A stretch of DNA of 64,000 nt from an uncultured Alistipes sp. (lineage in GTDB: Bacteria > Bacteroidota > Bacteroidia > Bacteroidales > Rikenellaceae). The notes beneath the pieces were generated by a model that saw only the letters and a list, made by a program, of their open reading frames with translations, did no database searches and was not told where the DNA came from. Positions 1-6,938 of this stretch are shown here, piece by piece (positions within the stretch are counted from its first letter, which is position 1; each line of letters opens with the position of its first letter). The position numbers and the translations under genes are program-made. The stretch is taken from contig CALDPX010000058.1 of the NCBI GenBank assembly GCA_937911745.1, positions 124,001 through 188,000 on the forward strand, read 5' to 3'.

Positions 1-1083
1 AACCTCAGCCTTCAAAGCCCTATCGCGAACGATAATGGTGAGGATGTTGCCCACAACAGCGTACTCCTTAGGTACATATCCCGTACCGATGCCGACCTTC
101 AAGCAGGGCGACATAGTACCCGAAACCATCTCGCCAATGGGGTTGCCGTTCTCGTCGCCAATTTGGTAGCCTGCACGGGGCACACCGCGGTCGATGAGTT
201 TCAGACCTACGAGTTTGCGTTTCAGACCGCCCGCTTTGAGGCTCTCCATATATTCGCGGTCGAGGAAGTCTTTGCCATCTACAAACTTGGTAATCCAGCC
301 AAGACCTGCCTCGATAGGCGAAATCTCATCGTTAATCTCGTGACCATAGAGGCAGAAACCTTTCTCCAAGCGGAGGGTATCGCGTGCGCCCAGACCGATA
401 TTCTTCAATCCGAACTCCTCGCCGGCTTTCCACAACTCCGCCCAAAGTTGGTCGGCATCCTTGGTGTTGATATAGACCTCGCAGCCACCCGAGCCGGTGT
501 AGCCCGTAGTAGAGAGTATTGCATCGCAACCACCCACTTTGAGGGTCTTGAAGGTGTAGTAAACCATATCCTCCACAGGCTCATCGCACATCTTCTGCAC
601 GAGTTTCATAGCCAAAGGACCCTGAATGGCAAGTTGTGCGGTCTCGTCCGAAGCGTTGAATAGTTCCTTACCTGCCTCCATACCGAAAGCCTTACCCTGC
701 TCGCAAACAAAAGCCCAGTCCTTGTCGATATTGGCAGCGTTGATAGCCAGCAGGTAGCACTCCTCGCTGAAACGATACAGCAGGAAGTCGTCCACAATAC
801 CGCCCTTGCCATTGGGGAAGCAGGTGTACTGCACCTTGCCGTCGGTGAGTGCTGCTACGTTGTTGGTGGTGATGCGCTGCAAGAGTGCGGTTGCTTTGGG
901 ACCTTTAACCCACAACTCGCCCATATGGCTGACATCGAAAACGCCCACAGCCTCGCGAACCCAAAGGTGCTCGGCATTGATACCTGTAAACTCGATAGGC
1001 ATATTGAATCCGGCAAAGGGAGCCATCTTAGCACCAGCCTCGATATGATACTTGGTGAAGGGGGTGATTTTAAGGTTTTCCAT
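1..1083 (-). CDS. gcvT: Aminomethyltransferase, glycine cleavage T-protein (3' end outside window)
   Basis: The T-protein of the glycine cleavage system moves the methylene group from the aminomethyl-lipoyl H-protein to tetrahydrofolate and releases ammonia. About 361 residues are visible, close to the usual 360-370, so only the last few codons lie outside the window. The protein starts MENLKITPFTKYH and shows family motifs GAKMAPFAGFNMPIEF near residue 17 and GGIVDDFLLYR near residue 90, which holds the conserved folate-site Asp. The ATG at 1083 follows a TATCTTTG box 81 bases upstream. The gene is divergent from gdhA, another ammonia-linked enzyme. No other glycine cleavage gene is in the window, so the gene may stand alone. 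Confidence 0.95.
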   Translation of the reverse strand, partial: MENLKITPFTKYHIEAGAKMAPFAGFNMPIEFTGINAEHLWVREAVGVFDVSHMGELWVKGPKATALLQRITTNNVAALTDGKVQYTCFPNGKGGIVDDFLLYRFSEECYLLAINAANIDKDWAFVCEQGKAFGMEAGKELFNASDETAQLAIQGPLAMKLVQKMCDEPVEDMVYYTFKTLKVGGCDAILSTTGYTGSGGCEVYINTKDADQLWAELWKAGEEFGLKNIGLGARDTLRLEKGFCLYGHEINDEISPIEAGLGWITKFVDGKDFLDREYMESLKAGGLKRKLVGLKLIDRGVPRAGYQIGDENGNPIGEMVSGTMSPCLKVGIGTGYVPKEYAVVGNILTIIVRDRALKAEV

Positions 1084-1164
1084 CGTCTTGAAAAATAGTT
1101 TTAGTGTTGTTAAATTGTATGAGTTTTATGAATTTGTATTCTGCTAAAAGCCTCTTTTGCACTC

Positions 1165-1172
1165 CAAAGATA
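1165..1172 (-). promoter_or_regulatory. -7 promoter box for gcvT
   Basis: The minus strand reads TATCTTTG, matching the Bacteroidota -7 consensus TAnnTTTG. It lies 81 bases before the gcvT ATG. No TTTG is seen at the expected -33 spacing. Confidence 0.5.
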
Positions 1173-1235
1173 GTAATTTGCTAAAAATAACTGCTCTTTT
1201 TCCTGCGAAAGATTACGTTTTAGAAGAAAAATCAT

Positions 1236-1243
1236 TACTTTTG
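1236..1243 (+). promoter_or_regulatory. -7 promoter box for gdhA
   Basis: TACTTTTG matches TAnnTTTG and lies 79 bases before the gdhA ATG, giving a leader of roughly 70 bases. No clear -33 box is visible. Confidence 0.5.
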
Positions 1244-1322
1244 GGGGTGCAAAAGGCACAATAGAAAGAAAGTTTTTCAAAACCTAATAACACAATTACA
1301 AACTTAAAACCTATTATCAGTT

Positions 1323-2666
1323 ATGAATGTTCAGAATTTGATGGCTGAGTTGGAGCGTAAGCACCCCGGCGAAAACGAGTATTTGCAGGCAGTTAAAGAG
1401 GTGCTCGAATCTATCGAGGAGGTATACAACCAGCACCCCGAATTTGAGAAAGCAAAAATCGTTGAGCGTATGGTTGAGCCCGACCGTATCTTCACATTCC
1501 GCGTAACTTGGATTGACGACAAAGGTGAGGTACAGACCAACCTCGGCTATCGCGTACAGTTCAATGCAGCTATCGGTCCCTACAAAGGTGGTCTTCGTTT
1601 CCACAAAGCCGTTAACCCCTCGATGCTGAAATTCCTCGGCTTCGAGCAGACTTTCAAAAACGCCCTCACTACCCTTCCTATGGGTGGCGGTAAAGGTGGC
1701 TCGGACTTCGATCCCGTTGGCAAATCGGACGCTGAGATTATGCGCTTCTGCCAGGCATTCATGCTCGAACTCTGGCACAACATCGGTGGCGACACTGACG
1801 TTCCCGCAGGTGACGTAGGTGTTGGCGGTCGTGAGATTGGCTACCTCTTCGGTATGTACACCAAACTTGCTCGCGAGTACAACGTAGGCGTTCTTACCGG
1901 CAAAGGCCAGAACTGGGGTGGCTCGATTCTCCGTCCCGAGGCTACCGGTTTCGGTGCTCTCTACTTCACCGAGCACGTTCTTGCAAAAGCAGGCAAAGAT
2001 ATCAAAGGTAAGACTATCGCTCTCTCGGGCTTCGGTAACGTAGCTTGGGGTGCAGCAACCAAAGCAACCGAACTCGGTGGTAAGGTAGTTGCTATCTCGG
2101 GTCCCGACGGTGTTTGCGAGATTCCCGCAGGTATCACCAAAGAGATGATTGACTATATGCTCGTTATGCGTGCTTCGAACCGCAACAAAGTTGAGGATAT
2201 GGCAACCAAATTCCCCGAGGCAACCAAATTCACCGCAGGCAAGAAGGCTTGGAGCGTGAAGTGCGACATTGCTCTTCCTTGCGCATTCCAGAACGAGCTT
2301 AATGGTGACGACGCAAAAGAACTCTTGGCAAACGGTACATGGTGCTGCTGCGAGGTTTCGAACATGGGTTGCACCCCCGAGGCTATCGCTACTTTCCAGA
2401 ACGCCGGTATCCTCTTCGCTCCTGGTAAGGCTGTGAATGCAGGTGGTGTTGCTACCTCGGGCTTGGAGATGACTCAGAACGCTGCTCACCTCAGCTGGTC
2501 GGCACAGGAGGTTGACGACAAACTCCACTTCATTATGCAGAGCATCCACGAGCAGTGCGTACGCTTCGGCGAGAAGGCTGATGGTACCGTTGACTACGTT
2601 AAGGGTGCTAACATTGCAGGCTTTATGAAGGTGGCTCAGGCTATGTTGGAGCAGGGCGTCATCTAA
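1323..2666 (+). CDS. gdhA: Hexameric NADP-type glutamate dehydrogenase
   Basis: Glutamate dehydrogenase interconverts 2-oxoglutarate plus ammonia and glutamate, a main route of ammonia assimilation in gut Bacteroidales. The 447 residues match the hexameric 50-kDa family. Motifs include YKGGLRFHKAVNPSMLKFLG near residue 83, the substrate-binding PMGGGKGGSDFDP near residue 120 with its catalytic-site Lys, and a Rossmann segment ALSGFGNVAWGAA near residue 234. The ATG follows an AT-rich leader with a -7 box at 1236. The next gene is convergent and lies beyond an 829-base gap, so gdhA is probably monocistronic. Cofactor preference is inferred from overall likeness to GdhA and not from a diagnostic residue. 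Confidence 0.96.
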   Translation: MNVQNLMAELERKHPGENEYLQAVKEVLESIEEVYNQHPEFEKAKIVERMVEPDRIFTFRVTWIDDKGEVQTNLGYRVQFNAAIGPYKGGLRFHKAVNPSMLKFLGFEQTFKNALTTLPMGGGKGGSDFDPVGKSDAEIMRFCQAFMLELWHNIGGDTDVPAGDVGVGGREIGYLFGMYTKLAREYNVGVLTGKGQNWGGSILRPEATGFGALYFTEHVLAKAGKDIKGKTIALSGFGNVAWGAATKATELGGKVVAISGPDGVCEIPAGITKEMIDYMLVMRASNRNKVEDMATKFPEATKFTAGKKAWSVKCDIALPCAFQNELNGDDAKELLANGTWCCCEVSNMGCTPEAIATFQNAGILFAPGKAVNAGGVATSGLEMTQNAAHLSWSAQEVDDKLHFIMQSIHEQCVRFGEKADGTVDYVKGANIAGFMKVAQAMLEQGVI

Positions 2667-2670
2667 AAAT

Positions 2671-2788
2671 AATCTATCTTGCAGGTGCTTTTTGCACCGC
2701 GCTTCGAAGAGCGAGTTCCTCATTTGCGAAGAGCAAACTGCGGACTCGCTCTCTCGTTTGGCACAAAAATCCATCTGCAATATAGATT
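2671..2788 (+). repeat. Hairpin repeat copy R1
   Basis: Nested inverted repeat just after gdhA. The outermost arms AATCTATCTTGCAG and CTGCAATATAGATT differ by one base. The middle arms are GCTTTTTGCACC and TTTGGCACAAAAATC. The inner stem GAGCGAGT (2709-2716) pairs with ACTCGCTC (2744-2751), and an apical stem TTTGC (2723-2727) pairs with GCAAA (2733-2737). The apex belongs to the same family as the copies at 2888, 9033, 9191 and 60668. It could also end gdhA transcription, although no long T-run follows. Confidence 0.7.
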
Positions 2789-2807
2789 ATTTACCGCTTT
2801 GGAGAGA

Positions 2808-2875
2808 AATCCCTGCACAAAAGCGTCACTCTGACGCCGCCTATAAATCGCTCGCTTATCTGCATTTTTACAAAA
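2808..2875 (-). repeat. Partial repeat module related to the 9010-9200 copies
   Basis: On the minus strand this stretch contains ATAAGCGAGCGATTTATAGG followed by GCGTCAGAGTGACGC and CTTTTGTGC. Nearly the same modules occur at 9018-9036, 9078-9101 and 9172-9193, where the palindrome reads GCATCAGAGTGATGC. GCGTCA/TGACGC is again an inverted repeat with matched changes on both arms compared with GCATCA/TGATGC. Confidence 0.55.
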
Positions 2876-2887
2876 AACACATATAAC

Positions 2888-3001
2888 GGGTGCTTTTTGC
2901 ACCAAAATTCAGAGAGCGGACTCCTCATTTACGCCAAGTAAACTGCGGAGCCCGCTCCTTCTTTTGGCACAAAAATCCCTCCGTTCTCTGAGTTTTTTGG
3001 T
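2888..3001 (+). repeat. Hairpin repeat copy R2
   Basis: Second tandem member. GGTGCTTTTTGCACCAAAA on the left pairs with TTTTGGCACAAAAATC on the right. The inner stem GAGCGGACTCC (2914-2924) pairs with GGAGCCCGCTC (2947-2957) with one mismatch. The apical stem TTTAC (2928-2932) pairs with GTAAA (2938-2942). A further arm, TCAGAGAGCGGA at the left and TCCGTTCTCTGA near 2980, allows an alternative long stem. Confidence 0.7.
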
Positions 3002-3109
3002 CTAACGTCTAACGTCTAACGTCAATAGTCCTAAGGCTTATAGGAGTTTAAGGAGATTGATGAGTTTAAGGTCTTTATGAGCAGGTTTTTTAGTGTAGAT
3101 TGTTGAGGA

Positions 3110-3196
3110 ATTTTTGTGCCAAAGAAGAGTGAGGCAAGGAGCATAGTTCGCTATGTGACGCAGCCGAAACTTGCACTTTGGTGCAAAAATTACCAA
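3110..3196. repeat. Hairpin repeat R3 (outer arms only)
   Basis: AATTTTTGTGCCAAAG at the left and CTTTGGTGCAAAAATT at the right form a near-perfect inverted repeat like the outer arms of R1 and R2. The interior differs: it holds GCATAG-TTCG-CTATGT and lacks the conserved TTTAC/GTAAA apex. It may be a diverged or unrelated member. Confidence 0.45.
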
Positions 3197-3206
3197 CAAG
3201 ATGCAC

Positions 3207-3242
3207 TAAAAAAAGAAAGGGGGAAGACTCACGTCTACCCCC
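3207..3242 (-). terminator. Rho-independent terminator of a small RNA
   Basis: On the minus strand GGGGGTAGACG and CGTCTTCCCCC-type arms (plus-strand positions 3219-3223 and 3238-3242 for the G/C ends) form a hairpin followed by a T-rich tract (plus-strand A-run 3208-3218). It closes the transcript predicted from the promoter at 3306-3336 and is too far (over 250 bases) from the AraC gene stop to be an obvious terminator for it. Confidence 0.65.
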
Positions 3243-3300
3243 TTCATCAGGTTAGGTTAGTTAGGTTAATGAGGTACGGGAAGAATGTCCCGTAAAACAT
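3208..3300 (-). ncRNA. Predicted small RNA, about 90 nt, family not recognised
   Basis: The unit has its own consensus promoter (TTTG, 19-base spacer, TACCTTTG at 3306-3336), no plausible reading frame, and an intrinsic terminator at 3207-3242. Near the 5' end a perfect stem TACGGGA/TCCCGTA (3275-3294) is visible. The middle is a pyrimidine-rich stretch with repeated AACCTAACTAACC. The 3' end is the terminator hairpin. The layout (5' hairpin, single-stranded middle, terminator) fits a trans-acting regulatory RNA. I cannot assign it to a named family. The exact 5' end is inferred from the -7 box. Confidence 0.55.
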
Positions 3301-3305
3301 CGTCG

Positions 3306-3336
3306 CAAAGGTAAGCCAATAAATGAAAAATACAAA
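3306..3336 (-). promoter_or_regulatory. Promoter of the small RNA
   Basis: Minus strand -33 TTTG (plus CAAA at 3333-3336), a 19-base spacer, then the -7 box TACCTTTG (plus CAAAGGTA at 3306-3313). This is one of only three promoters noted in the window with both boxes at exactly 19 bases; the other two serve tRNA genes. Confidence 0.65.
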
Positions 3337-3495
3337 ATTTTTCTCATCAAATCTTGCTATTTTTTAATAATTCGTATTTTTCCGCTCCTAATTACTTAAA
3401 AGTAATTAAATAATCTTCCAAAATAGGGGGTATATATTAAAATAATTTAATAATAAACTCAAAACTTTGTCAAAATAGCGAGGTTTGTGCAGAGT

Positions 3496-4410
3496 TTAGT
3501 TGCCACTTTTATTTGGTGTATGTTTGCGCCAAAGTTTGGATTGTGGCAGTGGGTGTTTCTCTTCTTTGAGGTGTGCAAGTCGGAATTGTGTGGGTGTTTG
3601 CCCGTAGGTATTTCGGAATACCCTAATCATATGCGAGGCGGTGGCGAAACCGCACTCTTGGGCGATGTTTTTGATTGGGTCGTTGGTGTGCCTAAGGAGA
3701 GTACAGATGGTCTCTAACCTTTGGTTGAGGAACCAACTATGGGGCGAGGAACCGTAGATTTCCTTGAATACGGTCTTGAAGTTTGAGGTACTCATACCGC
3801 ACTTATGTGCGAGTTGGTCTATGGTCAATCGGCTGAGGGTGTGGGACTGTATGAGATTCTCGAACTCGGTCACCTTGGGGACAGAGAGGAGCCGTAGGTT
3901 GTTTGCTACGGGCGATGGGGGCTCTTGGCTGAGGATGAGATAGAGAAGTTCTTGTATCTTTATGCGCTCCAAGGCTCTGCATTTTTCGAAAGTGTTGTGG
4001 GCTATATAGTTCTCGATACTTTTGTAGAGAAGTTTTTGAGCGTGGGAGGAGGGTGCGTGTACACACGGCTCTATGGATATGCCTACGGGATATGTGGGTA
4101 TGCAGAACGAGAGCGAAAGATTGTGCAGGAGGGTGCCGATATTGTGAGGCGACAATCTGACGACCACCTCTTCGAATGGATGTTTGTCGGGTGATATGTA
4201 CTCCACATAATGCCATCCTGCTCTCAGCAGGTAGATTTCGCCCTGCTGGATGTAGTGTGGGCGTTTGCTGTGAACGTAGAGTGTGCCGTGTAGGATGTAG
4301 CCTATGGTGTGGTAATTAAGGCGGATGAATTGCTCCACTTGTGTGCAGCTGTTTGATAGCCGCTCTATGGAGCGTGTGGTTGTGGTGGGTGTAGTTCTCT
4401 TTGTTGGCAT
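3496..4410 (-). CDS. AraC-family transcriptional regulator
   Basis: Cytoplasmic DNA-binding regulator of about 304 residues. The C-terminal third carries two helix-turn-helix motifs, seen as LTIDQLAHKCGMSTSNFKTV and the signature IKNIAQECGFATASHMIRVF followed by YGQTPTQFR. The N-terminal half looks like the cupin-type sensor domain of AraC proteins (GYILHGTLYVHSKRPHYIQQ). The ligand is unknown. I chose the ATG at 4410. An in-frame ATG at 4431 would extend the protein by seven residues but overlaps a possible -7 box (TACCTTTG, 4414-4421). The target genes cannot be told from context: its neighbours are a membrane protein and, convergently, gdhA. Confidence 0.88.
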   Translation of the reverse strand: MPTKRTTPTTTTRSIERLSNSCTQVEQFIRLNYHTIGYILHGTLYVHSKRPHYIQQGEIYLLRAGWHYVEYISPDKHPFEEVVVRLSPHNIGTLLHNLSLSFCIPTYPVGISIEPCVHAPSSHAQKLLYKSIENYIAHNTFEKCRALERIKIQELLYLILSQEPPSPVANNLRLLSVPKVTEFENLIQSHTLSRLTIDQLAHKCGMSTSNFKTVFKEIYGSSPHSWFLNQRLETICTLLRHTNDPIKNIAQECGFATASHMIRVFRNTYGQTPTQFRLAHLKEEKHPLPQSKLWRKHTPNKSGN

Positions 4411-4528
4411 ACGCAAAGGTATATTGCGCACACTTTCGGTGGCGAGATCGGAGTTGGCTACTTTTCAACCAAATACCACAACCTCGTTTTGCTCGCGAGC
4501 GATTGAAAGAAAATACTTGAAAAGTGGC

Positions 4529-5533
4529 TTAGAATAGCGGAGTGAGTGCCGAGGCGAGCGAGAGAGCCACCACCACAACATATACAACGGCACTTGTGGT
4601 GCCTTTGCGCCTTACGAAGAAGGTGTGAATGAGGGGTACGGATGCGAAGCCCATAACGGGTAGAGCCACAGCGGGGTGCGAACCAAAGAGCAACATAAAG
4701 AGCCCGACAAAGTAGAGCGTTGTGAAGTAGATATGCCCTTTGCGAGCCCTGAGTCGCATAGAGGTAAAGCCCGACACGAAGACCACAATACTCAGCAGCG
4801 TGAGCAACAACAACGCGCCAAAGAGCGTTGCCGAGCCCAAGCCTCCCATCTCACCATAGAGCCCTGCAAAGTTGGGGGCGTGGAGTACCGAGAGAGAGTT
4901 GCACCACTCGCCAAAGAGCCACAAGGGTTCTCTGCCACTTGCCCAATAGCAGAACGAAGAGGGTAGTAGGGGGAGTAGTGCCATAATGGTACCTGCAACC
5001 ATCTCGCGTGCGGAGCGTTGCCAGATAATCCATTGAATGGGGAGTAGTGCAAGTATGTAGACCATATCGGGCACCATAAGTGTGGCCAATCCCGTCCAGA
5101 ACGAAGCCCTCATCACTTCGCTAAATCGCTCGGTGCGCTTGAAACTCATAATCATAAGGTCGGTGGCGTGGACAATCATCAGTACGGCGAGTAGTAGGGA
5201 AGGCGAGCCGATGGGGAAGACCACACCGCACACGCCCACCACAAACAATACCATCGGCACTAAGGATTTTACGACCGAGAGCGAGTAGCGCGATATGATG
5301 CGTGTGATGATTACCGAGGCGACAACTACCGAAAGGATGGCTACGACAATGCCTCCAACATATCCAAGCGAGGTGTCTATCCACTCGCCCAGAGGGGAGA
5401 GCATACCCACAAGGCTCTCGGCTTCGTGGGGCACTCGGATGGCTCGGAGAGTCTTGGCAGCCAATAGTACCACAAAGGTAAAGAGCAGTGTGGGAATGGG
5501 TTGTTTGAGTATGTCGGTCTGTTGTTGTCTCAT
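4529..5533 (-). CDS. Polytopic membrane protein of unknown function (DUF6427-like)
   Basis: The 334 residues contain about nine or ten hydrophobic segments, starting with IPTLLFTFVVLLAAK and ending with TTSAVVYVVVVALSLASAL. There are no catalytic motifs I recognise. Size and pattern resemble the Bacteroidota family DUF6427, but this is a tentative match. The ATG at 5533 was chosen because a -7 box lies just upstream and because longer reading frames run through rnhB on the other strand. The gene is divergent from rnhB, with only 63 bases between the two start codons, so both promoters sit in that short gap. Confidence 0.7.
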   Translation of the reverse strand: MRQQQTDILKQPIPTLLFTFVVLLAAKTLRAIRVPHEAESLVGMLSPLGEWIDTSLGYVGGIVVAILSVVVASVIITRIISRYSLSVVKSLVPMVLFVVGVCGVVFPIGSPSLLLAVLMIVHATDLMIMSFKRTERFSEVMRASFWTGLATLMVPDMVYILALLPIQWIIWQRSAREMVAGTIMALLPLLPSSFCYWASGREPLWLFGEWCNSLSVLHAPNFAGLYGEMGGLGSATLFGALLLLTLLSIVVFVSGFTSMRLRARKGHIYFTTLYFVGLFMLLFGSHPAVALPVMGFASVPLIHTFFVRRKGTTSAVVYVVVVALSLASALTPLF

Positions 5534-5540
5534 TTCGCCA

Positions 5541-5548
5541 CAAATATA
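5541..5548 (-). promoter_or_regulatory. -7 box for the DUF6427-like gene
   Basis: Minus-strand TATATTTG lies only seven bases before the ATG at 5533, so the transcript would have almost no leader. Confidence 0.5.
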
Positions 5549-5581
5549 CGGATTTGTGGTGTGAAAATGGGCTAAAAGTAT

Positions 5582-5589
5582 TATTTTTG
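5582..5589 (+). promoter_or_regulatory. -7 box for rnhB
   Basis: TATTTTTG ends seven bases before the rnhB ATG at 5597. It mirrors the divergent promoter at 5541, and again a leaderless or near-leaderless mRNA is implied. Confidence 0.5.
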
Positions 5590-5596
5590 TACCACT

Positions 5597-6193
5597 ATGC
5601 TCGAAATATCCTATAAGAAAGAGTGTTTGGAGGCGGGGTGTGACGAGGCAGGCAGAGGGTGCCTTGCCGGTCCTGTATTTGCGGCGGCGGTAATACTGCC
5701 TCCCGACTACCACCACCCGCTGCTGAACGACTCCAAGCAGATGACCGCTCGTGAACGTTTTCGGGTGCGACAACACATCATCGACAATGCTGTGGCTTGG
5801 GCTGTGGCTGAGGTCAGTGCCGAGGAGATAGACCGCATCAACATACTCAATGCCTCCTTCGAGGCTATGCAGAGGGCTGTCGAAAGGCTTTCGGTGCGCC
5901 CCGACCACCTCTTGATTGACGGCAACCGCTTCCGTCCGAGGCTCGACATCCCCTATCGCTGCGAGGTCAAAGGCGATGCCCGCTTTGCCAACATTGCTGC
6001 GGCATCGGTTCTTGCAAAGACTTTTCGTGACGAGTATATGGAGCGCATTGGCGAGGAGTTCCCAATGTATGGGTGGGCTAAAAATGCGGGCTATCCCACA
6101 AAGGCGCATCGTGTGGCTATCGCCGAGTATGGGCTTTCGCCCCACCATCGCCTAACCTTCATCCACGACAAGGACCAACTCTCGCTCTTCTGA
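5597..6193 (+). CDS. rnhB: Ribonuclease HII
   Basis: RNase HII cuts the RNA strand of RNA-DNA hybrids and starts removal of single ribonucleotides misincorporated in DNA. The 198 residues match the family size. The signature CDEAGRGCLAGPV at residues 15-27 holds the first two catalytic acids (D16, E17). LLIDGNRFRP near residue 105 holds the next Asp, and KGDARFANIAAASVLAKTFRD near residue 125 is the conserved segment leading to the last metal ligand. The C-terminal GLSPHHRLTF is typical. It ends 24 bases from the convergent nitroreductase gene. Confidence 0.96.
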   Translation: MLEISYKKECLEAGCDEAGRGCLAGPVFAAAVILPPDYHHPLLNDSKQMTARERFRVRQHIIDNAVAWAVAEVSAEEIDRINILNASFEAMQRAVERLSVRPDHLLIDGNRFRPRLDIPYRCEVKGDARFANIAAASVLAKTFRDEYMERIGEEFPMYGWAKNAGYPTKAHRVAIAEYGLSPHHRLTFIHDKDQLSLF

Positions 6194-6217
6194 GCCCTCA
6201 GATATAACCTGCAATAA

Positions 6218-6826
6218 TTAGTTGGTAAAGACAAGTCTGCGGTGGTGCAAGGGTAGAAGTTGCTCCTTTTCGGTGGGAGCAGAGAGGGGTGTGCCGAAAG
6301 GCATTTGTGCCATAAGTCGCCACTCGGTGTTGAGGTTCCACTGCTCCGCCACGCGGCTATCAATCAGTGGATTGTAGTGTTGCAGCGAGGCTCCGAAGCC
6401 CATATCCTCCAAGAGTGTCCATATGGCAAATTGGTGCATTGCGGAGGTTTGGGCGGAGTATATCTCGAATGACTCGGCATACTTGGGATTTTCTCTCTTC
6501 TGCCGCTCCACCACACTCCTGTCCTCAAAGAATAGTATGGTGCCACAACCTGCCAGGAAACTCTTGTCTATTTTTTTGCGTGTGCGCACCATAGCCTCCT
6601 CGGGGACTATCTCCGAGAGGGTGTGTTTGACAATCTCCCATAGCATTTGGTGGTGGCTGTTCATTAGGAGTACAAGTCGTGTGCTCTGCCCGTTGAAAGC
6701 CGAGGGTACCGTAAGCAGTACCCTATCGAGCATATCAATAATCTGCCCTTGCTCTACGCTACACTCGTCCCCTATATGATAATAGGTGCGGCGATGCTCC
6801 ATCGCCTGCATAAAACTCTTGTCCAT
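6218..6826 (-). CDS. Nitroreductase family protein
   Basis: Predicted FMN-dependent oxidoreductase of about 202 residues. The N-terminal MDKSFMQAMEHRRTYYHI is the usual opening of this family, where the RR(S/T) segment contacts the flavin phosphate. FAIWTLLEDMGFGASLQHYNP near residue 125 is the conserved helix-loop near the active site. The substrate cannot be told from sequence. The reading frame is open up to 6928, but the ATG at 6826 gives the family N-terminus and avoids reading through the hairpin at 6841-6884. It lies downstream of meaB on the same strand but past that hairpin, so it may be transcribed separately. Confidence 0.85.
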   Translation of the reverse strand: MDKSFMQAMEHRRTYYHIGDECSVEQGQIIDMLDRVLLTVPSAFNGQSTRLVLLMNSHHQMLWEIVKHTLSEIVPEEAMVRTRKKIDKSFLAGCGTILFFEDRSVVERQKRENPKYAESFEIYSAQTSAMHQFAIWTLLEDMGFGASLQHYNPLIDSRVAEQWNLNTEWRLMAQMPFGTPLSAPTEKEQLLPLHHRRLVFTN

Positions 6827-6840
6827 AAAATAAAACGAAA

Positions 6841-6884
6841 ACCCTTTTTGTGTTAATCCAGAAGTTGACAAACACAAAAAGGGT
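6841..6884 (-). terminator. Probable terminator after meaB
   Basis: ACCCTTTTTGTGTT (6841-6854) and AACACAAAAAGGGT (6871-6884) are a perfect 14-base inverted repeat with a 16-base loop. On the minus strand it is followed by a T-rich stretch, consistent with termination of the meaB transcript 55 bases after its stop. The large loop is unusual for a terminator. Confidence 0.5.
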
Positions 6885-6938
6885 GCCATTTTTTTTGGGG
6901 GGGGCGTGCGATGGGACACTCCTCGCACCCACCGCTAA

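Noticed and set aside
1084..1164. Glycine riboswitch in the gcvT leader
   Set aside because: The leader is only about 80 bases and no paired aptamer core could be seen.
1317..2780. Open frame of 487 codons on the minus strand opposite gdhA
   Set aside because: It is the mirror frame of a highly conserved enzyme, is rich in Cys/His/Leu runs and has no domain. Long antisense frames arise here from codon bias and recur opposite uxaB, uxaC, susD and kduD.
2667..3300. Insertion sequence or MITE with target-site duplication
   Set aside because: The inverted arms look element-like, but I found no clear flanking duplication and no transposase gene in the window, so I report only a hairpin repeat.
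4529..6148. 205-codon N-terminal extension of the DUF6427-like membrane protein
   Set aside because: It would be read through rnhB on the other strand and is not hydrophobic; the ATG at 5533 has its own promoter box.
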